Shown here: positions 22,091 through 23,033 of the stretch, in pieces | Numbering within the stretch: position 1 is the stretch's first letter | Layout: each line of letters begins with the position of its first letter | Assembly: GCA_964577315.1 (NCBI GenBank) | Contig: CAZNYT010000032.1 | Coordinates: 1-23,033, forward strand | Direction of reading: 5' to 3' | Origin: Desulfonatronospira sp964577315 | GTDB lineage: Bacteria; Desulfobacterota; Desulfovibrionia; Desulfovibrionales; Desulfonatronovibrionaceae | Length of the DNA: 23,033 nucleotides | Translations under genes and position numbers: made by a program | Notes under the pieces: model-generated | Told to the model about the DNA's origin: nothing | The model's input: only the letters and a program-made list of their open reading frames with translations | The model's database searches: none

Positions 22091-22876
22091 TCAGGCAGTT
22101 TCAAGGTGCTTTTGCTGCAGCTTTCTTTTGCCCATCCAGGCCAGGACCAACAGTCCGGTGCCGAACAGGAGTATGGTAGTAGGTTCGGGCACATTGGCTG
22201 CGCCGGCATGAGAGTAGGGACTGAAGACATGTCTTGCCCCGGGATTGCCCACTACAACATAGTTGTATGCCACCATGTCGATCCAAGTATAGCCGGTCAC
22301 ATCCACCATGAACTTCTTGATCTCTCCCTGGGCTGTGCCCTCATCTCCCGGGATATAATTCTCCACCTCGTATTCAGTACCCAAATCCCCGATATAGTAT
22401 TCATAAAAATTGGTGGGGAAGATTCCGCCTCGAGGCAAATTACTTCCATCCCCTTTCTGGGGGGTTTGGCTTTCTCCATAGCCATAAGTCATGGGATCCG
22501 GAGTATTACCATCCTTATAAGAGTCCCTGTAATCCAGGTAATCCATTCCATTATAGGCATCCAGAGTAAGCTGGGTTACGCTTGGGTTCCCGTAATCAGA
22601 CTGCACGGGATCAGACCAGGTAAGCCCGATGCTTCCTTGCTCTCCTTCAGGCACTGCCATTGCGAATTTCACACCTGTAATCTCGTGGCGCGCCCCCACT
22701 ACCCATAACTCAAAGTTACTTTCATAAGTTTTCCAGCTCTCTATAGACTCGTCATATTCCGCTCCGGGAATATATATTTGCAGGTTCGGCACGGCCCAAG
22801 CCGGAGATGCTGCCAGCAGCATCAAGGCCAACATTGCCAAAATGGTTATGGATGTTTTTTTGATTATGGTTTGCAT
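22091..22876 (-). CDS. PEP-CTERM sorting-domain protein 2 (choice-of-anchor-like)
   Basis: A 261-residue secreted protein. Signal peptide about 1-28 (IIKKTSITILAMLALMLL, cleavage after AWA). The mature start VPNLQIYIPGAEYDES and FELWVVGAR recall the choice-of-anchor beta-sandwich proteins found with different C-terminal anchors; that assignment is from memory of the pattern. The C-terminus has VPEPTTILLFGTGL (229 on) and then basic residues GKRKLQQKH, a PEP-CTERM signal. It has no cysteine and is rich in Tyr, Gly and Asp, consistent with an extracellular domain. An AAGAGGAA stretch about ten bases before the ATG serves as ribosome site and directly ends an 8-bp repeat tract. The sorting signal closely resembles that of the neighbouring protein, but the mature parts do not. 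Confidence 0.88.
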   Translation of the reverse strand: MQTIIKKTSITILAMLALMLLAASPAWAVPNLQIYIPGAEYDESIESWKTYESNFELWVVGARHEITGVKFAMAVPEGEQGSIGLTWSDPVQSDYGNPSVTQLTLDAYNGMDYLDYRDSYKDGNTPDPMTYGYGESQTPQKGDGSNLPRGGIFPTNFYEYYIGDLGTEYEVENYIPGDEGTAQGEIKKFMVDVTGYTWIDMVAYNYVVVGNPGARHVFSPYSHAGAANVPEPTTILLFGTGLLVLAWMGKRKLQQKHLETA

Positions 22877-22907
22877 TTTTTTTCCTCTTAGCCCTTCAGG
22901 CTCTTTG

Positions 22908-23003
22908 TCTCTCCATTTCTTAGTCTCTCAGTCACTCCGTCTCTAAGTCTCTAAGTCACTCCGTCTCTAAGTCTCTAAGTCCCTAAGTCACTCCGTCTTT
23001 AAG
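22908..23003. repeat. 8-bp tandem tract, twelve units, in the leader of PEP-CTERM gene 2
   Basis: Units on the + strand are mostly TCTCTAAG with TCACTCCG every third or fourth position, giving a 24-bp higher-order pattern in the middle (TCACTCCG, TCTCTAAG, TCTCTAAG). The tract lies in the 5' leader or promoter region of the leftward gene starting at 22876 and ends near its ribosome site. Copy-number changes would alter leader length, not reading frame. Confidence 0.9.
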
Positions 23004-23033
23004 TCTCAGTTGCTAATTCTTTCTTATACCTTG

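Overview
The window looks like chromosomal DNA of a deltaproteobacterial (Desulfovibrionales-like) Gram-negative organism. The basis is gene order and content: a leftward rpsB-tsf-pyrH-frr-uppS-cdsA-dxr-rseP-tsaB cluster, divergent from rpmE-prfA-prmC with lpxC further on; a lipid A gene; a short 4.5S-type SRP RNA; a sigma-54-like promoter; and PEP-CTERM proteins. This assignment is inference. A 100-base run of N (4390-4489) marks an assembly join, so the window comes from a scaffolded draft or metagenome bin. Layout: (1) 56-793, a HEPN/MNT toxin-antitoxin pair read leftward, with a frameshifted antitoxin and an altered toxin motif. (2) 930-8947, the leftward core cluster for translation (S2, EF-Ts, RRF), UMP kinase, undecaprenyl-PP synthesis, CDP-diacylglycerol, DXP reductoisomerase, RseP and TsaB. 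(3) 8948-9174, a divergent promoter region. (4) 9175-12877, rightward rpmE, prfA, prmC and lpxC. (5) 12887-14032, a leftward amidohydrolase. (6) 14033-14970, a gene-free interval with a ~197-bp inverted-repeat element, the SRP RNA gene with its terminator-like inverted repeat, and a 32-bp palindrome. (7) 14971-16212, a leftward two-TM coiled-coil protein ending in a RelE/ParE-like segment. (8) 16213-16999, gene-poor DNA with hairpins and repeats. (9) 17000-18976, two tandem FeeM/LuxI-like N-acyltransferase paralogues, rightward. (10) 19147-22876, a leftward VAO/4-cresol-dehydrogenase-type flavoprotein and two PEP-CTERM surface proteins. The core genes supply translation, isoprenoid carrier and envelope lipid synthesis. 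The accessory right end is the most interesting part. Two acyltransferases related to N-acyl amino acid and autoinducer synthases, a flavoenzyme that keeps the Tyr-Arg pair used by its family to bind para-phenols, and PEP-CTERM proteins sit together. This suggests, without proving it, production and oxidation of an N-acyl-aromatic lipid connected with surface protein or exopolysaccharide biology. A second theme is noncoding: degenerate 7- and 8-bp tandem tracts with different consensus sequences sit at gene ends, in a leader and at the assembly gap. Two cross-pairing inverted repeats form a pseudoknot topology between tsf and pyrH.
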